Source of the DNA: an uncultured Verrucomicrobiota bacterium | Lineage (GTDB): Bacteria; Verrucomicrobiota; Verrucomicrobiia; Verrucomicrobiales; Akkermansiaceae | Length of the DNA stretch: 37,778 nt | Assembly: GCA_937867415.1 (NCBI GenBank) | Contig: CALMKO010000315.1 | Location: 1-37,778 of the forward strand | Direction of reading: 5' to 3' | Part shown: positions 8,725-16,991 of the stretch, piece by piece | Layout: every line of letters starts with the position of its first letter | Position numbering within the stretch: the first letter of the stretch is position 1 | Program-made: the position numbers and the translations under genes | Notes under the pieces: model-generated | The model's input: only the letters and a program-made list of their open reading frames with translations | What the model was told of the DNA's origin: nothing | Databases searched by the model: none

Positions 8725-10059
8725 ATGGCTCCATTACCACCCTACGACTATACCCCGAAGCCCTACGATGGCCCTACTTCTGCGGAGGTGCTGGAAATGC
8801 GCAAGGATTTCGTAAATCCCGCGATTTTCCATTACTATAAAAAACCGATCATGATCGTGGAAGGGAAGGGCCAATATCTCTACGACGAGACCAGTCGGCG
8901 TTACCTGGATGGCTTTGGTGGAATCGTCACGGTCAGTGTGGGGCACTGCCACCCGGAGGTGGTCAAAGCGGCGCAGCTGCAAAACGAGACCATTCAGCAC
9001 ACCACCACGATCTATCTGAATCCCGGAATCGCCCTCTATGCCCGGGAGCTCGCCGCCAAGATGCCGGGTGATCTGAAAGTTTGTTATTTTGTGAACTCGG
9101 GATCGGAGGCGAACGACCTTGCGGTCCTGATGGCCCGCGCCTACACGGGAAACTATGATTTGGTGGCCCTGCGCAACGCTTACCATGGTGGCAGTCCGGG
9201 CACGATGGCGCTGACCTCCCATCATACCTGGAAGTTCAATGTGCCGCACTCGTTCGGAGTCCAGCATGCGCGGATGCCGGACCCCTACCGGGGTCCCTTT
9301 GGCATGGATGACCCGGATGCCGGCGAGAAATACGCCGCGGACGTCGCGGAAACGATCCAGTTCGCCACTTCTGGAAAAATCGCGGGTTTCATCGCCGAGT
9401 CGATCCAAGGCGTCGGTGGCTCGGTCGTTTTTCCGGATGGCTATTTGAAGCATGCTTATGCCCACGCGCGAGCCGCTGGGGCCCTGTGCATCGCGGATGA
9501 AGTCCAGGCCGGGTTCGGTCGCACCGGAACCCACTTCTGGGGGTTCGAGACCCAGGGCGTGATGCCTGACATCGTCACGATGGCCAAGGGCATCGGCAAC
9601 GGTTGCCCGCTTGCAGCGGTGGTCACCACTCCGGAAATCGCGAAGTCTCTGGCCAGCCGAATTCATTTCAACACCTTCGGCGGGAACCCGGTCAGCTGCG
9701 CCCAAGGGAGAGCCGTCCTGCGGGTTATCGAAAACGAAGGTCTGCAAGCGAACTGCCTGAACCTCGGCGCCTATCTAACCACAGGTTTTGAAAAACTCGC
9801 TGAAAAGCATTCCATCATCGGCCAGGTCCGCGGCAAGGGGCTGATGCTTGGGGTGGAACTCGTGAAGGACCGCGGCACCAAGGAGCCGGCCAGGGAGCAA
9901 TGTGCGGAGGTCTTCGAACGCTGCAAGGACTTAGGTCTGCTCATCGGCAAGGGCGGACTCTGGGGGAACACGCTGCGCATCAAGCCGCCGATGTGCATCC
10001 ATCAAGCCGATGCGGACTTCATGCTTGAGGTGGTGGATGCCGCGTTGACCGGCCTTTGA
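8725..10059 (+). CDS. Class III aminotransferase, AGXT2-like (probable beta-alanine/beta-aminoisobutyrate transaminase)
   Basis: A 444-aa PLP-dependent fold-type I aminotransferase. It has the phosphate-side [10 protein letters not shown] at 124-133, NAYHGGSPG at 151-159, [13 protein letters not shown] at 256-268 with Asp258 for the pyridine nitrogen, and the Schiff-base lysine Lys288 in TMAKGIGNG. It looks closest to alanine-glyoxylate aminotransferase 2, whose members also use beta-alanine or D-3-aminoisobutyrate with pyruvate or glyoxylate. In this operon it would turn beta-alanine into malonate semialdehyde, which the first gene product then oxidises. It starts 15 bp after the permease stop. 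Its stop codon is 3 bp from the stop of the convergent rodA gene. Hydantoin-derived amino acids are alternative amino donors. The family assignment is firm; the substrate is inferred from context. Confidence 0.92.
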   Translation: MAPLPPYDYTPKPYDGPTSAEVLEMRKDFVNPAIFHYYKKPIMIVEGKGQYLYDETSRRYLDGFGGIVTVSVGHCHPEVVKAAQLQNETIQHTTTIYLNPGIALYARELAAKMPGDLKVCYFVNSGSEANDLAVLMARAYTGNYDLVALRNAYHGGSPGTMALTSHHTWKFNVPHSFGVQHARMPDPYRGPFGMDDPDAGEKYAADVAETIQFATSGKIAGFIAESIQGVGGSVVFPDGYLKHAYAHARAAGALCIADEVQAGFGRTGTHFWGFETQGVMPDIVTMAKGIGNGCPLAAVVTTPEIAKSLASRIHFNTFGGNPVSCAQGRAVLRVIENEGLQANCLNLGAYLTTGFEKLAEKHSIIGQVRGKGLMLGVELVKDRGTKEPAREQCAEVFERCKDLGLLIGKGGLWGNTLRIKPPMCIHQADADFMLEVVDAALTGL

Positions 10060-10062
10060 AAA

Positions 10063-11262
10063 TCAGGCCTCGGCGGGCTTGATCTTCAGCTCCGGTTTCC
10101 AGTTGCGGTGAATCCAGACGCTTTGCACCAGTCCGAGCAGAAACATGCAGATGACCACAAAGGTGCCGGAGTAACTCACCAACGGCAGCGGAATTCCGGT
10201 GATGGGCATGAGTAGGACACACATCCCGATGCTTTCAAACACGTGGGCGAAAAACAAAGCGACCACCAGACACGCCAACAGGCGCCCGGAGAGATCGCGG
10301 CTGTAAAATGCGATGAACAATCCCTGAATCAACAGCAACGCGAACGCCGTCAGCAGAAGTAGCCCCCCCCGGAAGCCGAGCTCTTCCGCGATGACCGCGA
10401 AGATATAGTCGTTATGCGCGGTATCCCGGGGGATGAAGCCCTTGTCATGGAGCGATCCTCTTTCCGCCGTCGCCTTGTAACCCGCGCCTTTCCAGCCGGC
10501 CTTGCCCACCGCCATCGAAACATTGTGGGGGGCGTAGGCATCACCCGAGATATCCACTTCCCGGTTTTGCACCATTCTGAGCCAGACATCGATCCGCTCG
10601 GGACCGCGCTTGGACACCAGCGGCAAGGCGACAAAATACAGCAAGGGAATGATGCCCGCGCCGATGAAAGTCATGCAGGTGAGATAACGGAAAGGGATTC
10701 CGCCGATGAGCAGCGCTACGATGAGGACCGGGATCCACACCAGTGCTGAACCCATGTCGCCCATTTTCATCACCATCAGGAATGGAATGGCTGCGACTAG
10801 GCCGATGATGCCGATCCGGATGAAAGGTGCCCCGAACCAGCGGTGGATTTTCGGCAGATCCTGGACCAACCAGGCGATCAAAAGGATTCCTGCGGTGATC
10901 CCGAGTTGCGCGGGTTGGAAGGAAAAACCGCCGAATTTCAATTGGTGCACCGAGTCGTCCTGCTGCATCGCCACGACCATCAGGCCCATGCTCAACAAAT
11001 AGAAGGGAATCCCAAGCCAGCGGATCCAACGATAGTCGATGAATGCGGCTACAAAGTAAGCGATGCTGCCAATCAGGATGAATGTCTTCTGCTTTGAGGC
11101 GAAATACACCCCTGCACTGCCGAACTGGGCGAGATTTTCCTTGGTCACGGAGACGTGACGCGCCGCGCTTTCGATCATGAAAACCCCGAAAATAAGCAGC
11201 GCATACATCACGAGGACGAGCACCCAATTCATTCCCAGGATTTTCCTCAAAAACGGCGTCAT
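10063..11262 (-). CDS. rodA: RodA/FtsW-type peptidoglycan glycosyltransferase (SEDS family)
   Basis: A 399-aa polytopic membrane protein of the SEDS family, which polymerises lipid II glycan strands together with a class B penicillin-binding protein. The conserved catalytic-loop region PRDTAHNDYIFAVIAEELGF is at 278-297, with Asp285 in the position of the essential aspartate, and a SEDS-like C-terminal signature GIPLPLVSYSG follows. An MGDMGSAL segment at 167-174 stands for the usual PDLGTA. One deviation: the QPSE motif reads QPAQ at 116-119, so the usual glutamate is glutamine. Length and topology favour RodA over FtsW, since there is no long cytoplasmic tail. No mreBCD or PBP2 gene is adjacent. 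The gene converges on the aminotransferase, and a 5-bp inverted repeat (10051-10069) covers both stop codons. Confidence 0.9.
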   Translation of the reverse strand: MTPFLRKILGMNWVLVLVMYALLIFGVFMIESAARHVSVTKENLAQFGSAGVYFASKQKTFILIGSIAYFVAAFIDYRWIRWLGIPFYLLSMGLMVVAMQQDDSVHQLKFGGFSFQPAQLGITAGILLIAWLVQDLPKIHRWFGAPFIRIGIIGLVAAIPFLMVMKMGDMGSALVWIPVLIVALLIGGIPFRYLTCMTFIGAGIIPLLYFVALPLVSKRGPERIDVWLRMVQNREVDISGDAYAPHNVSMAVGKAGWKGAGYKATAERGSLHDKGFIPRDTAHNDYIFAVIAEELGFRGGLLLLTAFALLLIQGLFIAFYSRDLSGRLLACLVVALFFAHVFESIGMCVLLMPITGIPLPLVSYSGTFVVICMFLLGLVQSVWIHRNWKPELKIKPAEA

Positions 11263-11479
11263 GACTTACTTCCCAGCGACGATACCCACCCGGCCCTGCA
11301 TGGCAAGGCGTGCTTGACTCGTTTTCCATGAATCTTTGGCGGCGGCGATTCCCTGCGGTTCCGTCGAAGCTTCAGATCATGAGACGCCTGCTCTCAGGCA
11401 CCCGAGGTTTCAGAGTCGCGGCAACTTGACGGGGCTCTCTGCGGACGCCTCAAAAATGGCCTTGGCACAGCCCGCCCCA

Positions 11480-12145
11480 TCATGCCCTGCGACGCCGGGA
11501 AAGGGGGAGCAGCGAAGCAAAAGCGATCAGGAAAGCACTCGAGGGCTCTGGAATTGCGATGTAACTGTAAATAATCCGTGCGCCACTACCGGCGGTCGTG
11601 GATTGTGATGTGAATAGATTCCCGCCGCCACCGAGAACGGTGAGACCGTTGAGCGATTGGGCGTTGATGCTGAAGTTTCCGCCACCGGGTGTCTGCATCT
11701 GTGATATCAATGACGCCAGGTCATAGGTTTTGGACCCCGACGCAGCGAGGGGACCGAAGCTGCTGGTTTGTCCGGGGGCAAACGTTTGCGAGCCGATGGG
11801 GAACTGGAGTTCGACGACTGGGTCGTTGTTCTGCAAAAAGACATCCAGTGGCGCGTAGCCGCTGCTGAAGTAGAGGTTTGACGAACCGGTGACTCTTGCG
11901 TTGATGGTGGTCGCGGCGTTATTGGTAATGCTGATTTCGGTGATCCCGGCACCGTAAAGATTGAGGGTGATGGCGGTGAGCGTGCCCAGGTTGCTGTCGA
12001 AGAATGCGAGGAATCCTGTTTCGTCAATCTCGGTGACGCTCTGGATGATCGGAATCCCGTATTGCGAAGAACTGGTGAGCGTCTGTGCTTGGCAGGCAGC
12101 ACCAAGAACAAAACAGGCAAGCGTAAACATCGATGATTTCAACAT
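11480..12145 (-). CDS. PEP-CTERM exported protein (choice-of-anchor-like beta-rich domain)
   Basis: A 221-aa exported protein. A signal peptide spans residues 1 to about 20, ending at the CQAQT region. A Ser/Thr/Asn/Gly-rich beta-type body carries the LGTLTAITLNLYG segment that resembles choice-of-anchor E domains. The C-terminus is a classic PEP-CTERM signal: IPEPSS, a hydrophobic stretch, then SRRRRA. Such proteins are processed by an exosortase and displayed or released at the cell surface. Family knowledge gives no enzymatic role. The leader immediately upstream of the ATG is a perfect 17-bp tandem duplication, and no Shine-Dalgarno is visible. The neighbours (rodA downstream, zinc-ribbon membrane protein upstream) do not suggest a shared function. 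The PEP-CTERM call is firm and the anchor subfamily is tentative. Confidence 0.9.
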   Translation of the reverse strand: MLKSSMFTLACFVLGAACQAQTLTSSSQYGIPIIQSVTEIDETGFLAFFDSNLGTLTAITLNLYGAGITEISITNNAATTINARVTGSSNLYFSSGYAPLDVFLQNNDPVVELQFPIGSQTFAPGQTSSFGPLAASGSKTYDLASLISQMQTPGGGNFSINAQSLNGLTVLGGGGNLFTSQSTTAGSGARIIYSYIAIPEPSSAFLIAFASLLPLSRRRRA

Positions 12146-12178
12146 GGGGGACGGAGGAGTGTGGGGGACGGAGGAGTG
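12145..12178. repeat. 17-bp perfect tandem duplication at a start codon
   Basis: Two adjacent perfect copies of TGGGGGACGGAGGAGTG (12145-12161 and 12162-12178), followed by a partial third (TGGAGG). They abut the start codon of the PEP-CTERM gene: the first base of copy one is the complement of the A of its ATG. On the transcript the leader is therefore a duplicated pyrimidine-rich tract. The repeat could vary in copy number by slippage. Confidence 0.85.
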
Positions 12179-12358
12179 TGGAGGTCTTGAGGCCGGGGGA
12201 GCTTTTCAGACGCGGTGGTCCTGAAACAGCAGGGAACTTCTATCCCCAAAACCATCTGCTTGATAGCTACGGGATGACGTATCATCCGGAATGCCTGTCT
12301 TTCAGCGGGACTTGACTTTCACCCGCACGCTTTTCCCGGAATGTGTCTGCCCGAAAAT

Positions 12359-13669
12359 CTAACCAAGAGCCCGGTTGACATCGCCTGCCCAGACATCGGC
12401 TGTGTCACCTTCTGTCCACCAAGTGACGCGTTTCGCCTTGCCGTCCACGATCAGGTTGATGCGCTTCATCGGCTTGCCATTGACATGGCCGGTGTTGGTG
12501 GCGCGGACACCACTCACGGAAGATCGGGAAAACGATTGTTCCTTGATCAACCTGCCGTGCTGATAGGTGCGCAAAGCGACCTGTGTTTCGTCACCTTCAA
12601 GCCGCACTTCCCGTTGGCTGCCCGGCCAGCTGCTGCGGACGATCAACAAGCCGATTCCGGTGAAAACGAAGCCCACGATGATGGGAATCAGATTGAAGAG
12701 ACTGAAGACTGCATCGAATACCTGGGAGATCCGGTCCACATCGCCCTTTCCGGAAGAAGAGAAATCCGGCCCTCCGAAAAATCCCATCGCGATGCCCCCC
12801 AGGCCCATGAGCATGAAGAACAAGCCCATGATCCAATGTCCTTTGGGAGCCGCTGGAAGAGGGAATGAGAATGATGCTTGGCGCTGTGCGGCGATTTTTT
12901 CCGGCGAAGCGGCGGCCATCGCCCCCGCGTGGCTTTCTCCGAAGACCGCACGTTTGATATCCGCGACCAGCCAGGCCTTTTCTTCATCTTGCAGCGTACT
13001 GCCGAATCTAAGCTTGCCAGCCTGGCCGCGAATTTCCACGCCATGGATCGGCTTGTAGTTTTGCTGATAGAACTCCACCTGTGCGACGGAGGTGACTTGA
13101 GAGGTGACCATGGACTTATCCTTGGCCTTGCCGAACATCTCGCGACGCAGGGTGACGAGATCGCGGGTCACGCTGATCCGGTGACTGGCGTATTTGTTAC
13201 GGACGGCTGCGTAGAGAAGACCGATGCCAACCGCCCAGAAGATGCCGAAGAACGGATAGAGAAACCAGGGTTTATCCGCCGCTCCCTCGGCGGGCGTGGA
13301 AAACAAAAACGCAGTGCTTACCACGGCGGTGATGGTCACCCAGAACAAGCCGAAGAACAGGAAGAACCCGAACTTGCCATTTGCGGGGATGTGCCAGACG
13401 CATTCGCCAGGAGGAGTGCCTTCGCGCCGGATGCGGGTGTTTTCGGGGATGGCGTCGGGGTGGACTGTGAGGAATGCTTGAGCTTCCGGTTTCCACTCTG
13501 CGGGAAGGGTTTCCGCGCCGCATGAGTGACAGCGCATGAGGGTCTCCATGTCCACCGGGGCGGAGGCCGGCTTTTGGCCGCAGTTCGGACAGCGTAGCAG
13601 CCCGTTCAAGTGGGCCTTGTCCATGGCTGCTTTTTCGGCTTTGGCAGCGAGTTTTTCGAGGAACGTCAT
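12359..13669 (-). CDS. Zinc-ribbon membrane protein of unknown function
   Basis: A 436-aa protein from the ATG at 13669; an in-frame TTG at 13681 would add four residues. Near the N-terminus are two CxxC pairs (CPNCGQK and, about 20 residues on, CHSCGAE), which form a probable zinc ribbon. Four hydrophobic segments follow in two pairs, each separated by soluble parts: FGFFLFFGLFWVTITAVV, a second at PFFGIFWAVGIGLLYAA, and two more around WIMGLFFMLMGLGGIAMG and LIPIIVGFVFTGIGLLIV. The soluble middle part (after RNKYASHRISVTRD) and the C-terminal part look like two PH-like beta domains (inference). It is probably an inner-membrane protein. I do not recognise a named family, and the neighbours give no functional hint. 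Confidence 0.8.
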   Translation of the reverse strand: MTFLEKLAAKAEKAAMDKAHLNGLLRCPNCGQKPASAPVDMETLMRCHSCGAETLPAEWKPEAQAFLTVHPDAIPENTRIRREGTPPGECVWHIPANGKFGFFLFFGLFWVTITAVVSTAFLFSTPAEGAADKPWFLYPFFGIFWAVGIGLLYAAVRNKYASHRISVTRDLVTLRREMFGKAKDKSMVTSQVTSVAQVEFYQQNYKPIHGVEIRGQAGKLRFGSTLQDEEKAWLVADIKRAVFGESHAGAMAAASPEKIAAQRQASFSFPLPAAPKGHWIMGLFFMLMGLGGIAMGFFGGPDFSSSGKGDVDRISQVFDAVFSLFNLIPIIVGFVFTGIGLLIVRSSWPGSQREVRLEGDETQVALRTYQHGRLIKEQSFSRSSVSGVRATNTGHVNGKPMKRINLIVDGKAKRVTWWTEGDTADVWAGDVNRALG

Positions 13670-13692
13670 CGTTGGTTTCAATCGATTTCTAG

Positions 13693-14037
13693 CTCCGGCA
13701 GGCGCGCTTGTCGAAGCAATTCCTCGGGCAGGTCAAGAGCTTGGATTTCGGCACGAAACTGGTGGATGATAGCGCGACCGAGGCATGGGACGGGGTGGTG
13801 GATGCGTTCCGGAGAAGCGATCTAACCAAGGCAAACGAACTGCGCGCGGCGTTTCTGGCAGCGGACTAAAAGACCAGCCCGTATCAGGTGCTGGGAGTGC
13901 AGGTCATGATGGACCTGGCCAACGCTGAGAAGCCGACGGTCACCCGCGATGTCGGGCTGGTTAGAGGATATAGATCCGGTCAAGCGGATGGCACTTGCAA
14001 CTTGTATCGTAACAGCAGAGCGAAAGGAGGGGTGTAA
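13693..14037 (+). pseudogene. Possible decayed gene with an in-frame stop
   Basis: One plus-strand frame runs from after a TAG at 13690 to the TAA at 14035 and is interrupted only by a TAA at 13867. On both sides of that stop the peptide looks protein-like: ATEAWDGVVDAFRRSDL then KANELRAAFLAAD before it, and KTSPYQVLGVQVMMDLANAE then KPTVTRDVGLVRG after it. There is no ATG near the 5' end. The opposite strand in the same codon phase also gives a protein-like end (FRAEIQALDLPEELLRQAR then LPELEID) whose stop lies at 13678, 8 bp before the zinc-ribbon gene. Part of the signal may therefore be a minus-strand remnant. I do not recognise the product. The composition of the second half favours the plus reading. 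Confidence 0.3.
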
Positions 14038-14149
14038 TTGATCCGGCAATTTGAATCGATGCTCTCCGAAGTGAAATCCAAACTCGGCCTAGATTCTCTC
14101 CAGGATCTCGCAGATCGCCACGACAGGTCATTGCCACGAGTCCTCGGAC

Positions 14150-14713
14150 TCAGTCCCGTTGTTGGTTGGGCGGGAATCCCGGCATGGGCTGTGCCGGCTC
14201 GCTTGGACTGCGGAAAAGCCTGGAAGCAGCCCATCTCATGATCACAAAGACGCCTGCTGCCAGTGCAAACAACATCCCGGCGGAACCAAAAAACCCGATG
14301 AACAGGCGCGTCTTGTGAAGCGCGAGCGCGATTGCAAAGCTGCATCCTAACAAAACCATCAGTCCTGAAAGGCGATCAAATCCAGGAACCTGCTCGAATG
14401 GGACTCGCTTGCGGATCGCGACCAATGTGACGATCATGGTGGTGATGGGCAGGAAATAGATCAGCAAATTCGCGTCGAGAAGGTTTTCATTGCTGAAAAA
14501 CAGGCTGTAGGCTGTCAAGACCGACGCGAAAATGCCCGGAATACAAGCCAGATAAACCAGGATGGAGTAGCCGAATTTCCATGGTGCATTACCTCCTTCA
14601 CCACGACGATGAGTCATGCCAAGCAAAATGGAAACGATGGGCACCGCCACGAGAGTCGAACACAGCGGCACCCAGTGCTGGCCTGATGATTGAATGAGTT
14701 CACGGAGCGTCAT
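14150..14713 (-). CDS. Small polytopic membrane protein, unknown
   Basis: A 187-aa protein with about five hydrophobic helices: WVPLCSTLVAVPIVSILLG, SILVYLACIPGIFASVL, LIYFLPITTMIVTLVAI, LMVLLGCSFAIALAL and IGFFGSAGMLFALAAGVFVI. A basic, proline-rich C-terminal tail (SRLFRSPSEPAQPMPGFPP) should lie in the cytoplasm. Codon use fits the other genes of the window, including one TTG-TTA-GG leucine pair, which supports it being real. It is bordered on both sides by sequence without clear genes, so it has no visible operon partner. I recognise no family. The ATG at 14713 precedes a short soluble N-terminus, which is a reasonable start. Confidence 0.7.
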   Translation of the reverse strand: MTLRELIQSSGQHWVPLCSTLVAVPIVSILLGMTHRRGEGGNAPWKFGYSILVYLACIPGIFASVLTAYSLFFSNENLLDANLLIYFLPITTMIVTLVAIRKRVPFEQVPGFDRLSGLMVLLGCSFAIALALHKTRLFIGFFGSAGMLFALAAGVFVIMRWAASRLFRSPSEPAQPMPGFPPNQQRD

Positions 14714-15291
14714 TGGAGGAATTCTGTGGGACGATCAAATACGGTCAGCCGGACGGCACAAGAGATGCAAACTCCGTCGATCTTTCCAAGCAATTTTGGT
14801 GGTTGATGCTGGCTTCGATCCGCTTCAGCGCTTCGCGAAGCAAGCTGGCCCGAACAACCTGAGAGGCGTTTCGAACGCGCAGAGCTTCTCGGTCGTTCAT
14901 TCACCGGGTAGCGCCCATCAAGATCCCTGCGGTTTTTGCGTCACCTCCCGGGGAATCGATTCGCTATGCTGATGGTGCCAGCGGAAGCGCTTGTCGCAGC
15001 GATGATGTTGGACAGCGCTTCAGGATTTCCAAAACCGCCATGTTGCTAGATGCGCCCAAGCGAGGAGTGTTTTGAGGACAAACGAGAGTGCCGCTGGCAG
15101 GAATTTGGGTTACGGATCGTGGATTAAGAAATCCGCACCCTGCAGTGGTGGGGTTGGCAGATGCGTGATCTTTGGAAAACGCCAAGCTCCTCGCAACGGT
15201 TGTCCACTCGCTTCCACGTCAGAACGGGGCCGCCATGGTGCCTCCTCCGGTTCGACTTTGATTCGTCAGGAGTCATCCATTCGGAAGCATG
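14714..15291. other. About 580 bp without a convincing gene
   Basis: Several short frames overlap on both strands (for example plus 14694-14972 and minus 14964-15185), but they change reading frame, lack recognisable motifs and have atypical composition. A minus-strand stretch around 14960-15060 looks mildly protein-like, which may mean decayed coding sequence. I see no RNA gene and no clear terminator. Confidence 0.45.
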
Positions 15292-16407
15292 CTATCGCGG
15301 CACACGGTATGCATTGAACAACAGGTTTTTTCGGGTCATTTTCCCATCAAACAATCGACGGGTGAAGCATCCGGGCGCGAGGTGTTTCTGATAGTATGCG
15401 TTGACGTTCGCGCGCAGTTGGACAACCTCCGCTTGAGACATCCCGAGAGCAGTCTTCACCGTCTCCCGTAGGGATTCGGTGCTGTCGAAGGTGAGCGCGT
15501 TCACGCGGTTTTCCAGAGGACTGGGAAGGTAGTTCGCATACTGGAGGATGGGAATGGCGCCGCCAGCCATCGCTTCGATGAGGTTGTGGCAAAGCGGCAT
15601 GTCAACTCCGGGGCAGGCGAGGAAGAAATCGGAACTCGCCAAGGCATCCACCCAGCGGTCCCTGGGAATGCCGCCTTTCTGGGTTTGGAACATGACGAAA
15701 GGATGCCACACGCCGGAGGCAAGCCACTCGACGGCATCGGCTGGGCGGTGGATTCCCTCGCCAATGGTTTCCGTGGTCACGTCGAGCATCTCACGGCGGG
15801 TGAGGATGCGATAGGTTTTTCCGATCGAGGTCTTGCTGTAGCGGTCTTCGGTGGTGTTTCCACCGAAAAACAGCCTCGCTATCCGCCGGTCTTCGATGCG
15901 GTAGGGATGGGGTAGCTTGATCCTGGCTCCCACATAAGGATGGACGAAAAACGGCATTTCCACATCCTCCTGGCTCTCGCACAAGCGATGCTCGTAAACC
16001 ATTCGAATCACCGTTGTGGCTTGCGTGGGTGTCTGTCTCTCCCGGTCAGTGATCAGTAAATACGGGCCTTGGATTTCCTTAAGCGAACGGATGACTCCGA
16101 ATCGGTTTTCGAGCAAAAAAGACTTTTTCCCCTTGGTGATAAAGCTTGAAACGGTGGTCAGGTGCGCCACAAAAACCGGGAAGAACCCAGCGTCGATGAT
16201 ATCGCGGACCATGCCGGAGTAGTAGCGGCCGCCTACTTTGTCGATCTCCGCGTTGGTAAGATCGCAGACCACGATTGGTTCCCCTTCATGATGATCCGCG
16301 AGCCCGCGCGCGAGCATCTGGCGAAACGCCTGGCGGTGGGATGGTAGGAAATGCGGGCGCATCGCCCGGAGGAACTCCTCAAGGTTTTTTGCTGCGCGCT
16401 TGATCAT
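15292..16407 (-). CDS. Glycosyltransferase, exostosin-like
   Basis: A 371-aa protein from the ATG at 16407. The frame stays open for another 128 codons upstream, but those residues are low-complexity, Pro/Arg/Ser-rich and unlike the rest, so I place the start at MIKRAAKNLEEFL. The C-terminal half has the pattern of exostosin/GT47-type or related GT-B glycosyltransferases: a block SSDFFLACPGVDMPLCHNL followed by IEAMAGGAIPILQYANYLPS, i.e. an acidic nucleotide-sugar site with an EAMAGGAIPI turn, and HPFVMFQTQKGG before it. No signal peptide or membrane segment is visible, so it is probably cytoplasmic or peripheral. The likely role is sugar transfer in surface polysaccharide synthesis. Donor and acceptor are unknown. 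The gene stands alone on its strand between two non-coding gaps. Confidence 0.6.
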   Translation of the reverse strand: MIKRAAKNLEEFLRAMRPHFLPSHRQAFRQMLARGLADHHEGEPIVVCDLTNAEIDKVGGRYYSGMVRDIIDAGFFPVFVAHLTTVSSFITKGKKSFLLENRFGVIRSLKEIQGPYLLITDRERQTPTQATTVIRMVYEHRLCESQEDVEMPFFVHPYVGARIKLPHPYRIEDRRIARLFFGGNTTEDRYSKTSIGKTYRILTRREMLDVTTETIGEGIHRPADAVEWLASGVWHPFVMFQTQKGGIPRDRWVDALASSDFFLACPGVDMPLCHNLIEAMAGGAIPILQYANYLPSPLENRVNALTFDSTESLRETVKTALGMSQAEVVQLRANVNAYYQKHLAPGCFTRRLFDGKMTRKNLLFNAYRVPR

Positions 16408-16991
16408 GTTGCCGGAACCGGAGGAGGCTGGACTCGGGGCTGTCGGGGAAAGGGCAGATCCATAAGATGTGTCGTTATCTGACCTGACGGTCGCTCGGTA
16501 ACAGAAATCGCCACTCCACGCCGGTAGGCAGCGGATTCGGGTGGATTCAGGGTGGTTTTCATGCGTCGGGAGCCTAGGTCTCGGGGGCACTTTGCCAAGA
16601 CTTCTTTTGTCGGTGGTTGATGGGTCGTCCGGTTGCTGGACCATCAGGATTTCTCGGGAACCAGCGCATCGTTCCGCACATGGGAATCTGATCGAGGCTG
16701 TCCGGATGAGGGATGTGGTTCTGCGTCCGGGGTCCATTTCCCGATGAGCCGCCGAGTTGGCTGGGTCGTCTGACTCGGCAGGCCCACCCACCGGGGCGCG
16801 GCTCCAGCTCGATCGAAAAGGCCGGCAATCACTCGGCGTGGTTCGAATTCGAAAAACAGCGGTGTTGGGCGGGGTGGCTGAAACGGCGCGGGCAAGGAAT
16901 CAGACGGCGTATCGATCCTTCGGAATCAGGGCTTCGGGATCATTTCGAAAACCCGTCTGTCAGCACGGCCGTTTCACAAAATGGTGCGGTG
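16408..16991. other. About 580 bp without a supported gene
   Basis: The minus strand stays open upstream of the glycosyltransferase start until about 16791, but the peptide is Pro/Arg/Ser-rich with no recognisable domain. Plus-strand frames here (for example 16713-17126) run into the antisense of the sulfatase gene and look like shadows. The gap should contain the glycosyltransferase promoter. I see no terminator with a T-run for the sulfatase transcript. Confidence 0.45.

Noticed and set aside
11336-11608. 90-aa plus frame between rodA and the PEP-CTERM gene.
   Set aside because: Runs into the antisense of the PEP-CTERM gene and has no domain.
16407-16791. 128-codon upstream extension of the glycosyltransferase.
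   Set aside because: Pro/Arg/Ser-rich and without similarity to glycosyltransferase N-termini; the ATG at 16407 gives a better start.
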